DNA of 64,000 nt from Candidatus Methylopumilus universalis (GCF_006364435.1 NZ_CP040977.1:62001-126000), one strand, 5' to 3'. Positions 9,292 through 17,299 are shown, counted from the first letter of the stretch. The notes: generated from the sequence alone by a model not told the origin. Numbers and translations are program-made.

Positions 9292-9690
9292 TTAAAGAAT
9301 TATTTGAATGATCAGCGCAATGACATTTGTTGCAGCAAGCGCTTGAAGACCCCAGAGTGTGAATTTCATACCCTTCACTCTAAGATCGATATTGGGTGTT
9401 GCTTCCAGAAAAGCTTTTGCATAAAAAAGTCGGCCCGTAGTAAATACACCACCTAAAAGCAAAACAATCGTCCAATGAATATGGTTGGCTTCAAGGCATC
9501 CTAAGAGAATGAGACCTAAAGGAACATATTCCGCAAAGTTTCCGTGTGAACGAATCGCTTGCTGTAAGTCTTCTCGACCGCCATCACCCAAAGACACTTC
9601 ATTTTGACGTCTTAAGTTAATGACGTTTAATGTTAATTTAACGTATACAAAGGTAAGAATAGCGGCGTAAATAGCAGTAAGTTTTAACAT
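9292..9690 (-). CDS. MAPEG family membrane protein
   Basis: A 132-residue integral membrane protein with four predicted hydrophobic helices. The MAPEG pattern is visible: an N-terminal helix ending VNLRR-like (NVINLRRQNEVSLGDG), then RSHGNFAEYVPLGLILLG, the conserved Asn/Glu region of the family, and GRLFYAKAF. Eukaryotic MAPEG members are glutathione-dependent transferases or peroxidases; the bacterial substrates are mostly unknown. It lies 19 bases downstream of the divergent end of the rhodanese start region, on the same strand. Confidence 0.87.
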   Translation of the reverse strand: MLKLTAIYAAILTFVYVKLTLNVINLRRQNEVSLGDGGREDLQQAIRSHGNFAEYVPLGLILLGCLEANHIHWTIVLLLGGVFTTGRLFYAKAFLEATPNIDLRVKGMKFTLWGLQALAATNVIALIIQIIL

Positions 9691-9759
9691 GATGTTTAAA
9701 TTAAATAATCTAAGATGCCTTCATTATAACATCGAGACAAGTGCTGTATAAATGGGCAG

Positions 9760-10485
9760 TTAGTTAATTTTTAGTGCAATAGCTTCTTGAAGTTTGAGGG
9801 ACAGATCTTTTCTTGATTGTGAGGGTTTGATGGGATGCCCAATATCTACCACGACCTCGATTCGATTAGATTTAGCAACTCGCTTAAATGATTGGAGCAG
9901 ACTCGTAGCGCCATGAAAACTCGTACGATTTGTCAGTACGTTATTCTCTTTATACTTGATTGAGAGAGGCAAAAGTAATTTGTCAGCCTCAAAGGCCGAT
10001 TGAAATAAGCTGCTCTTAAAAGGAAGCACTTGGTATCCGGTTGACGTAACGCCTTCAGGAAAGATACATATCGATTGTTTTTCATTTTTAAAATGGTGGT
10101 TCATCGCTTGAATGACTTCAGGCAAATTTGATTTGCGATTGCGGTCAATAAAAATAGCGCCTGAAATTTTAGCGAGCATTCCAATAATAGGCCATGCTTT
10201 GACATCGGTTGCTGACACGAATGTGACGGGCTTTAAAGAAAAGATTACAGGAATATCAAGCCATGAAATATGATTTGAAACGATAAGATAGCTATCTTTA
10301 CCTAAAAACTTTAAGACTTCGCCAGTGAGTGTAATTTTAATCTCTAAAATACGTAACAGACGTTTCGCCCAGAACTGAATAAGAAGATGCGTGATATTTC
10401 TTGGCAGAATAATCATGGTGGCACAAAGGATGACCGCCAGCAGCAGATGCAGCGCCATCAAAATAGATTTAAAAATAAAATTCAT
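9760..10485 (-). CDS. 1-acyl-sn-glycerol-3-phosphate acyltransferase family protein
   Basis: A PlsC-type acyltransferase of 241 residues with an N-terminal membrane segment (about residues 5-28). The catalytic HX4D motif is NHISWLD (His72, Asp77), and the substrate motif FPEG is at 143-146 (FPEGVTSTG). It would acylate lysophosphatidic acid or a related lysolipid at the inner membrane. It is the last gene of a three-gene minus-strand run after a FemAB-like protein and DUF3147. Whether it is the main PlsC or a specialised ornithine-lipid-type enzyme cannot be told. Confidence 0.88.
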   Translation of the reverse strand: MNFIFKSILMALHLLLAVILCATMIILPRNITHLLIQFWAKRLLRILEIKITLTGEVLKFLGKDSYLIVSNHISWLDIPVIFSLKPVTFVSATDVKAWPIIGMLAKISGAIFIDRNRKSNLPEVIQAMNHHFKNEKQSICIFPEGVTSTGYQVLPFKSSLFQSAFEADKLLLPLSIKYKENNVLTNRTSFHGATSLLQSFKRVAKSNRIEVVVDIGHPIKPSQSRKDLSLKLQEAIALKIN

Positions 10486-10491
10486 AGTGGA

Positions 10492-10839
10492 TTATAAGAG
10501 TTCGATGCCGTAGGGCTTCACAATTTTTGCAAAAATATAAAATGCAACTAAGGTCATGACAACGGATATCCCAAGTGTTGGCCAAAAACCAAATCGCTTA
10601 AGTAAAAAAGGAAATGCTAGGAACATGGGCAAGGTGGGCACGACATACCAAAAAGTATACCAAGCATGATTTGCAATTTTAGATTCCGGTTGTTTTTCTA
10701 AATATAGCCAAATTAAAGTCAACACTGTGACAAGAGGAAGTGCTGCAATGAGCCCGCCTAATCGATCACTTTTCTTAGCCACCTCAGAAATAAAAACAAC
10801 CATACCTGAGGTGATTAAAAGTTTAAATAAAATCCACAT
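10492..10839 (-). CDS. DUF3147 family membrane protein
   Basis: A 115-residue protein with four hydrophobic helices, including MWILFKLLITSGMVVFISE at the start. I start at ATG 10839 because GAGGAG lies about 10 bases upstream and the codon overlaps the stop of the upstream gene as TAATG; the longer frame would run back into that gene. The SDRLGGLIAALPLVTVL region is typical of the family. No function is known. Translational coupling with the FemAB-like gene suggests a shared membrane or envelope role. Confidence 0.82.
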   Translation of the reverse strand: MWILFKLLITSGMVVFISEVAKKSDRLGGLIAALPLVTVLTLIWLYLEKQPESKIANHAWYTFWYVVPTLPMFLAFPFLLKRFGFWPTLGISVVMTLVAFYIFAKIVKPYGIELL

Positions 10840-12044
10840 TAACTTTTCTCCTCTTTTGATAATCGAATGACAGGCTTTTCTTCTGGATAAGCTTTTAAAT
10901 AAACTGCCAAGTCCGGATCCAGGGTATCCCAATTGACCAAGCTTGCTACTTTTTTATAAATTTTATGCATAAAACGATTTCGGTGTTTACAGAAATTTGT
11001 AAGATGCACGAGTTCATGACCCGTTTCAATTTTAGCAGGATATGCTGTTTGGCCACTTTGAATTGTTTTGGCACCAATCTTATATGCCCAATTAACGGCT
11101 TCAATCCATAAACGGAAATAGATAAACCAATCTCTAGGAGCATCGTAATCAATACCAATAAATTTGTTAATCACACGCTCTTTAAGATCAAAACAAAGCA
11201 TAAAAGCCACAATTTCTTGAGAAGACTGGTGTCTTAAAATAATAAAGTGCGCTTCTTTTTCGCGAGAAATAAATTCAAAGAATTCAGGCGTGAGCTCTTC
11301 AAGTTTAGTTTTACCTTTTAAATAAGTTCTTGAGAATAATCGGTAGAGCTGATGAAGAGTTTGATTATCAGGTAAATGAACTATGCTCACATCAAGGGGG
11401 GCTGGAAGTGCTTTCCTTAATTTTTTGCGCAATTGGTATCTTTTAGACTCTTTGAGAGAGTTTATATAATCATCAGCATTTTCGCCTTTTAGTTTTAGAA
11501 GTGCCGATGGAAAGCTTACAAGAGGAAATAAATTTTTAGATTTGGAAATAGAAGCAAGTGTTTGATGGTACATAATAGGAAAGTCTTTCCAAACCAACAT
11601 AGCTGCGTTGTATTTTTGTGCTTGCGTCTCAGCAGCTTCCTGAATACAGAGAAAAATATCATCCTGTGTTACCGTCTGAGCTTTTAAAACTATTGGATCA
11701 ATCCCGATATGCCCCTCATCAGAACAGGCACTCCCTATAAAAAAAGTACGTTGATATAAGAAAGACGGGATAACTTTGCCGATTAACTTTACGATAGGTA
11801 AAATAATAGGAGGCATCACAAGTTCGATGGGCACATCCATTATGAATGCAGGCGCGATGGCGATAGGCTCTCCATTTAAAGAAATCAGACCGTAAGTAAA
11901 AGTGAATTGCTCTTCAAGGTGAGCGCACTCGAGTGATCTATACCACCACTGACCTTCGTAAGGTGCTGGAAAGCAACTATCCCATAACGCCTGTGGTATT
12001 TGCGATTCAGAATTAAGCCATTCAAGAGAGAGCTGTTGTATCAT
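10839..12044 (-). CDS. FemAB-like / GNAT-fold protein of the PF04339 type
   Basis: A 401-residue protein recognised by its overall pattern: N-terminal FPAPYEGQWWYRSLE, then SDEGHIGIDP, a basic helix KESKRYQLRKKLRKAL, and C-terminal YKIGAKTIQSGQTAYPAKI followed by LVHLTNFCKHRN. Such proteins carry two GNAT-like folds, as in Fem peptidoglycan aminoacyltransferases, and are annotated as peptidoglycan biosynthesis/recognition. The substrate is not established. No signal peptide is visible. It is the first gene of a run with DUF3147 and a lysolipid acyltransferase. Confidence 0.75.
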   Translation of the reverse strand: MIQQLSLEWLNSESQIPQALWDSCFPAPYEGQWWYRSLECAHLEEQFTFTYGLISLNGEPIAIAPAFIMDVPIELVMPPIILPIVKLIGKVIPSFLYQRTFFIGSACSDEGHIGIDPIVLKAQTVTQDDIFLCIQEAAETQAQKYNAAMLVWKDFPIMYHQTLASISKSKNLFPLVSFPSALLKLKGENADDYINSLKESKRYQLRKKLRKALPAPLDVSIVHLPDNQTLHQLYRLFSRTYLKGKTKLEELTPEFFEFISREKEAHFIILRHQSSQEIVAFMLCFDLKERVINKFIGIDYDAPRDWFIYFRLWIEAVNWAYKIGAKTIQSGQTAYPAKIETGHELVHLTNFCKHRNRFMHKIYKKVASLVNWDTLDPDLAVYLKAYPEEKPVIRLSKEEKS

Positions 12045-12083
12045 TTATGAGAATTATACTTAAAACATCTTGATTCTCGAATT

Positions 12084-12383
12084 ATGCAGAAATTTTTATT
12101 TTTTTTAATTGCACTTTTTTTTAGTGGCTCACTTTTTGCAGTTCACTCAGATTACTGTGCAAGCTGTGAACGGGACAAACGTGGCAACATTAAAAGAAGT
12201 CTTGAAGCTAAGAAAGCTTTCAAAAAAATGCAGCCATGTCCCTCGACAGGCAAGCCATTTGGAGCTTGTCCTGGTTATATTATTGATCACATTATGCCCT
12301 TAAAGCGAGGCGGTGCTGATGCTCCATCGAATATGCAATGGCAGACTGTTGAAGAGTCAAAGGAAAAAGATAAATGGGAGTAA
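12084..12383 (+). CDS. Small exported HNH-endonuclease-like protein
   Basis: A 99-residue protein. Residues 1-19 form a signal peptide (MQKFLFFLIALFFSGSLFA). The mature part has CASC and later cysteines, then the HNH core IDHIMPLKRGGADAPSNMQW: the DH pair, GG turn and Asn are those of HNH nucleases. HNH enzymes cut nucleic acids with a metal at the His. Export to the periplasm suggests nutrient scavenging or degradation of incoming DNA (inference). It reads divergently from the FemAB-like gene. Confidence 0.82.
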   Translation: MQKFLFFLIALFFSGSLFAVHSDYCASCERDKRGNIKRSLEAKKAFKKMQPCPSTGKPFGACPGYIIDHIMPLKRGGADAPSNMQWQTVEESKEKDKWE

Positions 12384-12412
12384 CTTTTTATATGAACCGT
12401 AATTTGAAGTAA

Positions 12413-12418
12413 TATAAT
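12413..12418 (+). promoter_or_regulatory. -10 box positioned for a leaderless transcript
   Basis: TATAAT at 12413-12418 ends seven bases before the ATG at 12426, so transcription would start at or beside the start codon. There is no Shine-Dalgarno sequence. A clear -35 box is not seen. Confidence 0.4.
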
Positions 12419-12425
12419 CTATATC

Positions 12426-12599
12426 ATGAAACGACAAATATTTTATATCGATTATCCGCAAGAGCATCAAGGCGATGCATTACATGCTTATCAATGTAAG
12501 TTTTGCAAAATAGATACCGTAAAAATTAATGGATTACTTGAAAATCATTTACCCAATTGTATCTATAGGACTGAAAAAGAAAAAACGATTACTGAGTAA
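12426..12599 (+). CDS. 57-residue zinc-ribbon-like protein of unknown function
   Basis: A short intact ORF, ATG to TAA, translating to 57 residues. It contains CKFCKIDTVKINGLLENHLPNC, given here as its pattern: C-x2-C at 24-27, then H-x4-C, a C2HC zinc-binding arrangement. An acidic/basic tail EKEKTITE ends the protein. Its last 11 bases overlap the convergent ROK kinase. A perfect -10 box lies just upstream. Function unknown; nucleic-acid binding is possible from the zinc pattern only. Confidence 0.62.
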   Translation: MKRQIFYIDYPQEHQGDALHAYQCKFCKIDTVKINGLLENHLPNCIYRTEKEKTITE

Positions 12600-13491
12600 G
12601 TCCTCGACCAATTAAAGCAGCACCAATCACACCCGCTGAATCACCCAGCATGTTTTTAACAATCGGCGTTGAAGGCATGTCATTAAAAATGCGCGCATAA
12701 ACTTCATTAATACCTTCCTTATATAAACTTTTTTCATTGGAAAGTCCGCCGCCCAATACAACAATATCAGGGTCTAAGATATTAATAAGATTAGCTAGGG
12801 CTTGACCAAATCGCGCATAGAAATCTTGTTTAATATTTTTTAGAGATTCGTCTTTCAATGGAGTATTAAAAAAATCAATCGCTGAGAGCTTCTTACCTGT
12901 TTTATCTTGAATTCTTTTTTCTAAACCACCACCCGATATAAAACTTTCTACACAGCCATTCGCACCGCAGTAACAAGGATAACCTTGAGGGTCGATCACC
13001 ATATGACCCCATTCACCAGCAATATTTTGTGGTCCCTGTCTAATTTTTCCATCAAATACAATGCCACCACCACAGCCTGTTCCCATAATGACGCCAAATA
13101 CAGAAGGATATCCTTTACCCGCTCCCATAATTGATTCTGCAAGAGCAAAACAGTTAGCATCATTTTCAATCAGGATGTCATGCACTAATTTGTCTTCAAG
13201 AAGGGATTGGAGCGGTAAGCTATTTAAGCAAAGTGTATTAGAGTTTTTAAGGAGATGTGTTTTCTTCGAGATCGAACCAGGGGTTCCCAAACCTAGCGAA
13301 TGTGTTTTATTTTGTATAGATACGAGGGCTTTTGTATAGAGTGCATGAATTTGGTTAAAGATATGCGCGCTACCCAAATGGGCTTCAGTAAGTAATCGTT
13401 CCCGAAAAAGTATTTTGTCCTGACTGTCTAAGACAGCCACTTCAATCTTAGTGCCACCCAAGTCAATACCGATATGATAATGAGATGCCAT
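12589..13491 (-). CDS. ROK family sugar kinase (fructokinase-like)
   Basis: A 300-residue ROK kinase with ATP phosphate motif DLGGTK at residues 10-15. The substrate region contains GLGTPGSIS, NDANCFALAE and AGEWGHM, and the ROK zinc motif is CYCGANGC followed by VESFISG. The catalytic Asp lies in NDAN. The pattern is closest to the Mak/fructokinase branch (GTPGSIS, LNSLPL), so the substrate is probably a free hexose such as fructose or glucose; this is inference. It abuts the DedA gene with no spacer, so the two are likely cotranscribed. Confidence 0.88.
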   Translation of the reverse strand: MASHYHIGIDLGGTKIEVAVLDSQDKILFRERLLTEAHLGSAHIFNQIHALYTKALVSIQNKTHSLGLGTPGSISKKTHLLKNSNTLCLNSLPLQSLLEDKLVHDILIENDANCFALAESIMGAGKGYPSVFGVIMGTGCGGGIVFDGKIRQGPQNIAGEWGHMVIDPQGYPCYCGANGCVESFISGGGLEKRIQDKTGKKLSAIDFFNTPLKDESLKNIKQDFYARFGQALANLINILDPDIVVLGGGLSNEKSLYKEGINEVYARIFNDMPSTPIVKNMLGDSAGVIGAALIGRGLTQ

Positions 13492-14103
13492 TTAATTATT
13501 CTGAAAATGACGTCTGATATACCAAATGATGAAAATGATTGCACCACCTGCAATGACATAATGAAATTCATGAAAGTAAACTTTTAATGTGTCCCAGTGC
13601 TCACCAAATACCATACCTGTGTATGCGAGTGCCCAGCACCAAATAAACGAGCCAACAAATGTGTAGATAATAAACTTAGTCATATTCATACGCGCAATCC
13701 CTGCAGGAAGCGCAATAAAAGTTCGAACAGCCGGAAGGAGGCGGCCTATAAAAATAATAATCTCGCCATAATTTTTAAACCAATCATCCGCCATTTTTAA
13801 ATCTTTTTTAGAGATGAGAACGAAACGACCATATTTTTCTGCAAGCTGTCTGCCACCTGTTTTTCCAACGTAGTAGGCAGGTATAGAACCCAATACACAG
13901 CCTAGTGCGCCCATGAAGGCAACCACCCAGAGCACCATTTCACCTTTAAAAACAAGATACCCTGCGAAAGGCATAATAATTTCAGAGGGCAATGGAATAC
14001 AGGCTGACTCAATTGCCATCAATAATACGATGCCCCCGTATCCCATAGTGGATATCACACTCATAATCCAAACAGCCAATAATCCAATTAATTTTTCTAG
14101 CAT
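13492..14103 (-). CDS. DedA family membrane protein
   Basis: A 203-residue polytopic protein of the DedA/SNARE-associated group, implicated in undecaprenyl-phosphate or phospholipid flipping. Visible signatures are ESACIPLPSEIIMPFAGYL, GSIPAYYVGKTGG and the arginine motif FIGRLLPAVRTFIALPAG. I start at ATG 14103; the GTG one codon earlier is also possible. The ROK kinase follows directly. The lipid substrate of this member is unknown. Confidence 0.9.
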   Translation of the reverse strand: MLEKLIGLLAVWIMSVISTMGYGGIVLLMAIESACIPLPSEIIMPFAGYLVFKGEMVLWVVAFMGALGCVLGSIPAYYVGKTGGRQLAEKYGRFVLISKKDLKMADDWFKNYGEIIIFIGRLLPAVRTFIALPAGIARMNMTKFIIYTFVGSFIWCWALAYTGMVFGEHWDTLKVYFHEFHYVIAGGAIIFIIWYIRRHFQNN

Positions 14104-14215
14104 CACGCTTAACCTAATCTAAGTTGATATCGAATTCTATCTTATGTTTCATAAACCTTTAGTGAATCCGCAATTTTTTACTATAATGAATTACATAATT
14201 TTTAAACAAACATAT

Positions 14216-14440
14216 ATGAAACAGATAACGCTATTATTTTTATTTGTCATACTCTCAAGCTGCAGCATGATGACCTATACGAATCAGAGTAAACTATCAA
14301 ATACGAGCAAAACTTATATTATTAACTGTGCTTTTTGGGATGCTTGTTATGCAAAAGCAGAAAAGTTATGCTCAAGCGGGTATAGCCTTGTAGATAAATC
14401 AGCAAGCTTGCCTTACAGTCTAGAAGTTTCATGTAAGTAA
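14216..14440 (+). CDS. Small predicted lipoprotein
   Basis: A 74-residue protein whose N-terminus MKQITLLFLFVILSSC is a lipoprotein signal with lipobox LSSC, the Cys at residue 16. I start at 14216; an in-frame upstream ATG at 14144 would displace the signal. The mature part has four further cysteines (NCAFWDACYAKAEKLC and VSC), suggesting two disulfides. No family recognised. The gene precedes selO by 28 bases on the same strand. Confidence 0.7.
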   Translation: MKQITLLFLFVILSSCSMMTYTNQSKLSNTSKTYIINCAFWDACYAKAEKLCSSGYSLVDKSASLPYSLEVSCK

Positions 14441-14468
14441 TTTTTGCTATCAAACGATCAAATCCATC

Positions 14469-15941
14469 ATGCATGAAATAAATGCGCAGAAGCCAAATAC
14501 GGTAGCTTGGCAGTTTAATCATAGCTATACAAAATTACCCAAGGATTTTTTTGTTGAACAGCTCCCAGTAAAAGTATCGAATCCAAAACTTATTTTATTA
14601 AACGAGCCCTTATTAAAATCTCTAGGATTAGATAAAGAAGGCTTAAGTCGAGAGGCTTGGGGTAATATTTTTTCTGGGAATGAACTGCCTGAAAAAGCCC
14701 ACCCTATTGCAGAAGCCTATGCAGGACATCAATTTGGACACTTTGTCATATTAGGTGATGGCCGAGCTGTTCTCTTGGGCGAACACGTCAGTCCGGACGG
14801 GGATCATTTTGATATCCAATTTAAAGGAACAGGACAAACACCTTATTCTAGACGTGGCGATGGTCGCGCCGCATTAGGGCCTATGTTAAGAGAGTTCATC
14901 ATTAGTGAAGCGATGTTCGCACTTAAGATTCCTACCACAAGAAGTTTGGCAGTAGTGACGACAGGAGAGAGTGTGATGCGAGATGAAGTGTTGCCTGGCG
15001 CGATACTCACGCGCGTAGCGAAAAGCCATATTCGTGTAGGTACTTTTCAATTTGCTTCCACATTAAATGATATTAATAAATTAAAAGCACTCGCAGATTA
15101 TACGATTGATCGTCACTATCCTGAGTGCAAAGCAAAGGACAATCCCTACCTCGCATTTTTAAATGCAGTGATTGAAAGACAAGCGTTGCTTCTTAGTCAA
15201 TGGATGCATGTAGGTTTTATTCATGGCGTTATGAATACAGATAATATGTCCATCAGTGGTGAAACAATTGATTATGGTCCTTGCGCGTTTATGGATCGTT
15301 ATCATCCTGAAACTGTGTTCAGTTCCATTGATCGTCATGGTCGTTATGCATATGCGAACCAACCCCCCATAGCGCAGTGGAATCTAGCAAGATTTGCAGA
15401 GACCTTAATCCCACTTATTGATCACAATACTGATAAATCAATTGAATTGGCTTCTCAGTCTGTTAATAATTTCTCAGATCAGTTTCAAAGAGCTTGGCTA
15501 AGAGGTATGCAACAGAAACTAGGTTTATTTAATGAGGGCGCAAGCCATATTGAATTAATCAATGAATTACTAGTGCTTATGCAAAAAAATAGAGCTGACT
15601 ATACCCTTACATTTAGACATCTTTCGTCGGATGCAATTTTAAAAGATACTATTTTTAAAGATGCATCATTTAAAGTTTGGTATAAAAACTGGATACATTG
15701 CATTCAAAAACAAAAAGAAGGTGAAGAGACGTCAAAACTCATGATGTTAAAACATAATCCAGCGGTCATTCCACGGAATTATTTAGTGGAGAAAGCTTTA
15801 TCACTAGCAGTGGTGGATCAGGACTACCATTTCTTAAATGATTTTATTGCAGCGCTTTTAAAGCCTTACGAAGAATCGAAAGTATTTGGTGAGCCACCCA
15901 TAGAGGAAGATAAGTCTTATCAAACATTTTGTGGGACTTAA
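14469..15941 (+). CDS. selO: Protein adenylyltransferase SelO (YdiU family)
   Basis: SelO is a pseudokinase that transfers AMP from ATP to Ser/Thr/Tyr of target proteins, active in redox stress. The 490 residues match the bacterial family, and the protein begins WQFNHSYTKLP. Conserved blocks are AYAGHQFGHFVILGDGRA, GTGQTPYSRRGDGRAALGP, TTRSLAVVTTGE and the metal/catalytic region HGVMNTDNMSISGETIDYGP. The C-terminus has the typical NPAVIPRNYLVEKAL. The bacterial C-terminal tail that forms a regulatory disulfide includes Cys near the end (YQTFCGT), as in other SelO proteins. Confidence 0.95.
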   Translation: MHEINAQKPNTVAWQFNHSYTKLPKDFFVEQLPVKVSNPKLILLNEPLLKSLGLDKEGLSREAWGNIFSGNELPEKAHPIAEAYAGHQFGHFVILGDGRAVLLGEHVSPDGDHFDIQFKGTGQTPYSRRGDGRAALGPMLREFIISEAMFALKIPTTRSLAVVTTGESVMRDEVLPGAILTRVAKSHIRVGTFQFASTLNDINKLKALADYTIDRHYPECKAKDNPYLAFLNAVIERQALLLSQWMHVGFIHGVMNTDNMSISGETIDYGPCAFMDRYHPETVFSSIDRHGRYAYANQPPIAQWNLARFAETLIPLIDHNTDKSIELASQSVNNFSDQFQRAWLRGMQQKLGLFNEGASHIELINELLVLMQKNRADYTLTFRHLSSDAILKDTIFKDASFKVWYKNWIHCIQKQKEGEETSKLMMLKHNPAVIPRNYLVEKALSLAVVDQDYHFLNDFIAALLKPYEESKVFGEPPIEEDKSYQTFCGT

Positions 15942-15951
15942 AAAATAAAAT

Positions 15952-15981
15952 CACACATAAGGCCTGTAAGCCTTATGTGTG
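15952..15981 (-). terminator. Hairpin terminator shared by selO and the convergent coiled-coil gene
   Basis: CACACATAAGGC (15952-15963), a 6-base loop, GCCTTATGTGTG (15970-15981): a perfect 12-bp stem. On the minus strand it is followed by TTTTATTTTTT, a proper U tract, so it terminates the gene at 15992-16318. On the plus strand no T run follows, so it is at best a weak stop for selO. Confidence 0.8.
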
Positions 15982-15991
15982 AAGATTGAAA

Positions 15992-16318
15992 CTATTTCGT
16001 TTTTTTAGCTTTAGGTGCTTCTTTTACTTTTGAAGGCTTAACAGATTTTGCGAGTTGCGCTTTAAGATCTTCAAGATCCTTGCTTTGAGCCGTTACTTTT
16101 GCTTCTAAGTCAGATACAACAGCTTTCTTTTGAGCGTCAGCTTTTTCATAGTCAGTCACTTTTTGGTTGAGCGTTGCAATTTGACCATTTAGATTTTTAA
16201 TTTCTGCAGTTTGTAAGCTCAATTGATCTTCAGCGTTATAAGCGCTATAAGAAAAGTAACCCGCTACTGCGATTAGGATTGCAATGATGATGTTTTTAAA
16301 AGTGCCAGAGTTTTCCAT
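15992..16318 (-). CDS. Membrane-anchored coiled-coil protein, unknown function
   Basis: A 108-residue protein. Residues ~8-27 form one membrane helix (NIIIAILIAVAGYFSYSAY). Residues ~30-88 have heptad character (LQTAEIKNLNGQIATLNQKV, DLEAKV), predicting a coiled coil. The tail is Lys/Pro/Ala-rich (KPSKVKEAPKAKKTK). GAAGGAA sits upstream of the ATG at 16318. No domain recognised. It may span or tether to the inner membrane with the coiled coil in the periplasm (inference). Confidence 0.7.
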   Translation of the reverse strand: MENSGTFKNIIIAILIAVAGYFSYSAYNAEDQLSLQTAEIKNLNGQIATLNQKVTDYEKADAQKKAVVSDLEAKVTAQSKDLEDLKAQLAKSVKPSKVKEAPKAKKTK

Positions 16319-16352
16319 CTATGATTCCTTCATGATTATGTTAAATTTTAAA

Positions 16353-16372
16353 GTATGTGTTTATACACATAC
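16353..16372. promoter_or_regulatory. Palindrome upstream of the coiled-coil gene
   Basis: GTATGTGT-TTAT-ACACATAC, a perfect 8-bp inverted repeat 35 bases upstream of the ATG at 16318. Its shape suits a dimeric regulator. The ACATAC half-site also occurs in the repeat region beside the MarR gene at 18062-18103. Confidence 0.5.
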
Positions 16373-16440
16373 CCTTTAGGTAGGCATGATATAAGAAAGT
16401 TCAGCAATCTCAAAGCAAACGAAGGTTTTTGAGAAAATAA

Positions 16441-16465
16441 AAAACCCGCCTATAAAGCGGGTTTT
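16441..16465 (-). terminator. Rho-independent terminator of the small secreted-protein gene
   Basis: AAAACCCGC (16441-16449), a 7-base loop, GCGGGTTTT (16457-16465). On the minus strand the stem runs into TTTTTTATTTT, downstream of the gene at 16485-16793. Confidence 0.88.
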
Positions 16466-16484
16466 CTTTAAAAGAAGCAATCAA

Positions 16485-16793
16485 CTATTTTGAAGCGATC
16501 ACTTTTGCAGCTTTTGAACAGAGTTCACCGCTTGATTTATTCACCATACCTAAAACATCTTCTGAACGAAGATTAGCTTGGGATAGAGCTTTTTCAGCTT
16601 CTGTCTGAGATTTGCAAGCAAGAGCAAAATCGTTATTTTTAATAGCGATAACGCTTAAATTTTGTAAGCGTGCTGCGCGTTCTAATTCGTGAAGTTTTTC
16701 ATTGCTTTGAATGAATGTGGATGCAGCCACTGTAGTTGAGATTGCTGCAACAGCAGCGACAATAATAAGACTTAAACGTACTGACTTTTTCAT
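16485..16793 (-). CDS. Small membrane-anchored or secreted protein, paralogue A
   Basis: A 102-residue protein starting MKKSVRLSLIIVAAVAAIST, an N-terminal signal/anchor segment. I start at 16793 because AAGGAT lies upstream; a longer frame adds 12 unlikely residues. The body contains RLQNLSVIAIKNNDFALACK, then SQTEAE, SEDVLGMVNKS and ELCSKA, with two cysteines. The gene at 16963-17265 encodes a close paralogue with the same blocks. No known domain. Each gene has its own terminator, so they are probably separate units. Confidence 0.75.
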   Translation of the reverse strand: MKKSVRLSLIIVAAVAAISTTVAASTFIQSNEKLHELERAARLQNLSVIAIKNNDFALACKSQTEAEKALSQANLRSEDVLGMVNKSSGELCSKAAKVIASK

Positions 16794-16923
16794 TTCTTTA
16801 TCCTTTTGGGTTGTATTAATTAGGTGCACTTTTGATGCACATGATCATCTTAGTAGATAATTGTTAACAAATTATGACATTGGCATATCTTCTGCTTCAG
16901 AAAAATTACTAAGCTATAAATAA

Positions 16924-16949
16924 AAAAAGCCAGCGAGAGCTGGCTTTTT
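16924..16949 (-). terminator. Rho-independent terminator of paralogue B
   Basis: AAAAAGCCAGC, loop GAGA, GCTGGCTTTTT: an 11-bp stem ending in a U tract on the minus strand, 14 bases after the stop of the gene at 16963-17265. Confidence 0.9.
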
Positions 16950-16962
16950 AATTTGTTCTAAA

Positions 16963-17265
16963 TTATTTAGATTGTGTTTTTAAAGCCTTGTTGCAAAGCT
17001 CTTGATTGCTCTTATGAATCATGCCAAATAAGTCTTCAGATTTTGAGTGAACTTTACCTAAATACTCTTCTGCTTCAGTTTGTGATTTGCAAGCAAGAAC
17101 ATAATCTTTATTAACAATAGCAATTAAAGTTAAATTTTGTAAGCGTGAAACAGCCTCTAATTCTTTAATCTTTGTTCTGGCACCAACATATTTAAATGCT
17201 ACTGCTGCTGTGGCAACCAATCCAATAAGTGCAACTGCTATTGTTACTTTTGTATTTTTTTTCAT
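16963..17265 (-). CDS. Small membrane-anchored or secreted protein, paralogue B
   Basis: A 100-residue protein with N-terminal hydrophobic segment VTIAVALIGLVATAAVAFKY. It shares RLQNLTLIAIVNKDYVLACK, SQTEAEEYLGK, SEDLFGMIHKS and ELCNKAL with paralogue A at 16485-16793, so the two arose by tandem duplication. Conserved features are two cysteines about 45 residues apart and the LACKSQTEAE block. AAGGAAAG precedes the ATG. Function unknown; a periplasmic soluble or membrane-tethered domain is likely. Confidence 0.75.
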   Translation of the reverse strand: MKKNTKVTIAVALIGLVATAAVAFKYVGARTKIKELEAVSRLQNLTLIAIVNKDYVLACKSQTEAEEYLGKVHSKSEDLFGMIHKSNQELCNKALKTQSK

Positions 17266-17299
17266 TACTTTCCTTAGTTAGTGCTTTTTAAAATTTGAA

